DNA of 7,406 nt from Bacteroidota bacterium (lineage in GTDB: Bacteria; Bacteroidota; Bacteroidia; B-17B0; B-17BO), in NCBI GenBank assembly GCA_025356715.1, contig JANXRU010000368.1:1-7406 (forward strand), read 5' to 3'. The translations under genes and the position numbers were made by a program. This document shows positions 5,829 through 7,406 of the stretch, in pieces. Position 1 is the stretch's first letter, and each line of letters starts with the position of its first letter. Under the pieces are notes generated by a model. It saw only the letters and a list, made by a program, of their open reading frames with translations, made no database searches and was not told the DNA's origin.

Positions 5829-6485
5829 ATGCGCTTTATAAACCTTCATACTCACTCTCTTCACATTGATAACAGTATATTTATATTAAATAACCGTTTT
5901 GGGTATCATCAAGAGTTAAATACATCCACTCTTTTTTCAATAGGGATTCATCCTTGGGATATTGAATTATTAAGTCCATTATATTTAAAAGATCTTGAAA
6001 AATTAATTACTCATTCTAATTGTTTAGCTATTGGAGAATGTGGCTTAGATAAATTAAAATCAACGCCTTTAGATACTCAAAAACAACTATTTGAAACACA
6101 ATTACAATTAGCTATTAAATATAAAAAGCCTGTTATTATCCATTGTGTAAAGGCATTTGATGAATTAATCGAAATTTGTAATCCTTATTTTACAAAGATT
6201 CCACTAATTATACATGGATTTAATAAATCCGAACATCTTGCCCAGCAATTAATTGATAAGGGATTCTATCTATCCTTACATCACCAAATTATATTAAAAT
6301 CAGATTTTGATATACAATCGTTACCTCTCAACAAATTGTTTTTTGAAACAGATAATGACCCACATTTATTGATACAGGAAGTGTATGAAGCCTTTGCCTT
6401 AAAATTAAATATGGAACTTGATGTATTGAAAGAAAAAATTAACCGTAATTTCGAACTTCTATTTTATGACACAAACAGCAGATAA
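5829..6485 (+). CDS. TatD-family metal-dependent hydrolase (short form)
   Basis: Amidohydrolase-fold TIM-barrel enzyme; characterised TatD proteins are metal-dependent DNases, and others in the family are linked to D-aminoacyl-tRNA or RNA processing, so the exact substrate is open. All expected metal ligands are visible: H7-x-H9 on the first strand, H41 in GIHPW (39-43), E70 in GECGLD (69-74), H105 in VIIHC (102-106), H129 in IIHGF (127-131) and D175 in FFETD (171-175). At 218 residues it is shorter than the usual 255-265; the early loop between strands 1 and 2 and the later barrel loops look trimmed, a form I associate with Bacteroidota. No signal peptide, so cytosolic. It overlaps the next gene by 20 bp, implying coupled translation with the tRNA-modification enzyme. 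Active enzyme likely. Confidence 0.88.
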   Translation: MRFINLHTHSLHIDNSIFILNNRFGYHQELNTSTLFSIGIHPWDIELLSPLYLKDLEKLITHSNCLAIGECGLDKLKSTPLDTQKQLFETQLQLAIKYKKPVIIHCVKAFDELIEICNPYFTKIPLIIHGFNKSEHLAQQLIDKGFYLSLHHQIILKSDFDIQSLPLNKLFFETDNDPHLLIQEVYEAFALKLNMELDVLKEKINRNFELLFYDTNSR

Positions 6486-7209
6486 TCATTGGATGCAACG
6501 CACACGCCTATTGGTTGGCGATGACGGAATTAATAAATTACAACAAGCTCATATCCTTATCGTGGGATTAGGAGGTGTTGGCTCTTATGCCGCAGAAGCT
6601 ATTTGCCGAGCTGGTATTGGAGAAATGACCATTGTGGATGGTGATATAGTTGATCCTACTAATCGTAACCGACAATTGCAAGCTCTATCATCCACACACG
6701 GGCAAAGCAAAGCTCAATTAATGAAAGAACGTTTATTAGATATTAATCCACAGGTTAAATTAAATGTCATTTCTGAATTTCAAGATCCTGAAATGATTAT
6801 TACGCTTTTAAAAAATCCTTTTGATTATGTGATTGATGCCATTGATAGCATTTCTCCAAAAGTGCATCTAATCAAAACAGCCTTAGAAATGGGGCATCGC
6901 ATTGTATCATCGATGGGAGCTGGCGGTAAAATGGATCCCACACAATTAAAAGTGGTTGATATTTCTAAAACACATAATTGCCCGATGGCTTACTATCTGC
7001 GTAAGCGCTTAAAATATGTTGGCATTAAACATGGAGTAAAAGCAGTATTTTCTACAGAGTTGCCTGATAAAAATTCGATCATGACAACGGATGGAAGTAA
7101 TTTTAAAAAATCGGCTTATGGTACAATTTCATATATCCCTGCGGTATTTGGTATGACCTGCGCTTCAGTGGTAATAAGGGATTTAATGGATTGGAAGGAG
7201 CGGTTTTAA
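6466..7209 (+). CDS. tcdA: tRNA threonylcarbamoyladenosine dehydratase (TcdA/CsdL type, E1-like)
   Basis: Uses ATP to dehydrate and cyclise t6A at position 37 of ANN-decoding tRNAs to ct6A, strengthening decoding. 247 residues of ThiF/MoeB/E1-like fold: GLGGVGS (34-40) is the nucleotide-binding glycine loop, D58 and D60 follow the second strand, TNRNRQ (65-70) holds the ATP-contacting Arg residues, DAIDSISPK (124-132) is the conserved acidic segment, and GAGGKMDPTQ (151-160) with VFSTE (194-198) are specific to the TcdA/YgdL branch rather than to ThiF or MoeB. No Cys-x-x-Cys zinc pair is seen, also as in TcdA. The first ATG overlaps tatD by 20 bp; an in-frame ATG at 6493 (residue 10) would remove the overlap and match the common start W/M-x-x-R-T more closely, so the true start is uncertain. 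No T-run terminator follows. Confidence 0.9.
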   Translation: MTQTADNHWMQRTRLLVGDDGINKLQQAHILIVGLGGVGSYAAEAICRAGIGEMTIVDGDIVDPTNRNRQLQALSSTHGQSKAQLMKERLLDINPQVKLNVISEFQDPEMIITLLKNPFDYVIDAIDSISPKVHLIKTALEMGHRIVSSMGAGGKMDPTQLKVVDISKTHNCPMAYYLRKRLKYVGIKHGVKAVFSTELPDKNSIMTTDGSNFKKSAYGTISYIPAVFGMTCASVVIRDLMDWKERF

Positions 7210-7216
7210 AGGCCTT

Positions 7217-7230
7217 ACCCCCCCTACCCC
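7217..7230. repeat. C-rich tract after tcdA
   Basis: A run of seven C (7218-7224), then TA, then four C (7227-7230), 9 bp after the tcdA stop and sharply different in composition from the AT-rich surroundings. C-rich intergenic tracts of this look occur in Flavobacteria genomes in my recollection. It is not part of a hairpin within the window, since no matching G-run is present. Confidence 0.5.
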
Positions 7231-7276
7231 TTTGCTAACGTATTTAAAAAACTTAATCGGTTTATGATAATGTTTA

Positions 7277-7337
7277 GTCATGCTGAACTTGTTTCAGCAT
7301 CTTGCAATTAGAGACCCTGAAACAAGTTCAGGGTGAC
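7277..7337. repeat. Double-hairpin palindromic intergenic repeat (REP/MITE-like)
   Basis: Two 26-bp arms (7277-7302 and 7312-7337) are inverted copies of each other with 22 of 26 positions matching, separated by 9 bp. Each arm also folds alone into a hairpin with an 8-bp perfect stem: 7280-7287 with 7293-7300, and 7314-7321 with 7327-7334, each with a 5-nt loop, and the loops are complementary (CTTGT and ACAAG). The four arm-to-arm differences (TG/CA against CC/GG) are paired inside each hairpin. Similar sequences with a CTGAACTTGTTTCAG core recur between genes in many bacteria, by my recollection. No coding capacity. It might also act as a stabilising 3' structure for the tcdA transcript; no T-run follows. 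The rest of 7210-7406 shows no gene. Confidence 0.75.
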
Positions 7338-7406
7338 ATATAAATAAAATGAAAACCGCATGCGTCATCTGTATTGTATTCAAATTTACATTAAAACGTA
7401 ATTTAA

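Noticed and set aside
7218..7230. C-run as a phase-variable switch
   Set aside because: It lies outside any coding frame and not between promoter boxes that I can identify, so length changes would have no obvious target.
7381..7388. Minus-strand TAAATTTG (-7-like) at the right edge
   Set aside because: It would fire leftwards into a stretch with no minus-strand gene and against tcdA. The position of its -33 partner falls outside the window, and such octamers arise by chance in AT-rich DNA.

Overview
This AT-rich window looks like core chromosome of a Bacteroidota bacterium, most likely Flavobacteriales (genus not resolvable by eye). Three things point there. The gene order rplM-rpsI-rpsB-tsf-pyrH is typical of the phylum. 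Start codons are preceded by A-rich stretches rather than Shine-Dalgarno sequences. Good matches to the Bacteroidota housekeeping promoter (-33 TTTG, -7 TAnnTTTG) stand in front of rplM and rplS.

Region 1 (1-3135, minus strand) is a translation operon read right to left. A promoter at 3104-3134 is followed by rplM (uL13, GTG start), rpsI (uS9), rpsB (uS2), tsf (EF-Ts) and the first 109 codons of pyrH (UMP kinase), which runs off the left edge. Hairpin-plus-T-run terminators lie in both the rpsB/tsf gap and the tsf/pyrH gap, so the operon appears to be graded by partial termination.

Region 2 (3165-5160) is a small regulatory neighbourhood. A plus-strand SatD-like protein with a C-terminal helix-turn-helix-like segment converges, with 6 bp between stops, on a minus-strand pair. 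The pair is a divergent ECF-type sigma factor overlapping by 17 bp a single-pass membrane protein that could be its anti-sigma partner.

Region 3 (5254-5775, minus strand) is a monocistronic rplS (bL19) unit with its own promoter, a roughly 67-nt leader that can form alternative hairpins, and a strong terminator.

Region 4 (5805-7209, plus strand) is a two-gene unit. A short TatD-family metal-dependent hydrolase overlaps by 20 bp a TcdA/CsdL-type E1-like enzyme, probably the tRNA t6A dehydratase. The last 200 bases hold no gene that I can support. They contain a C-rich tract and a 61-bp inverted repeat whose two arms each fold into their own hairpin, with compensatory differences between the arms. 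This resembles a dispersed intergenic palindromic repeat.

Most of the window is ordinary housekeeping sequence. I did not find convincing evidence of an undescribed system. The best leads are the degenerate sigma/membrane-protein pair, the rplS leader and the terminal repeat.
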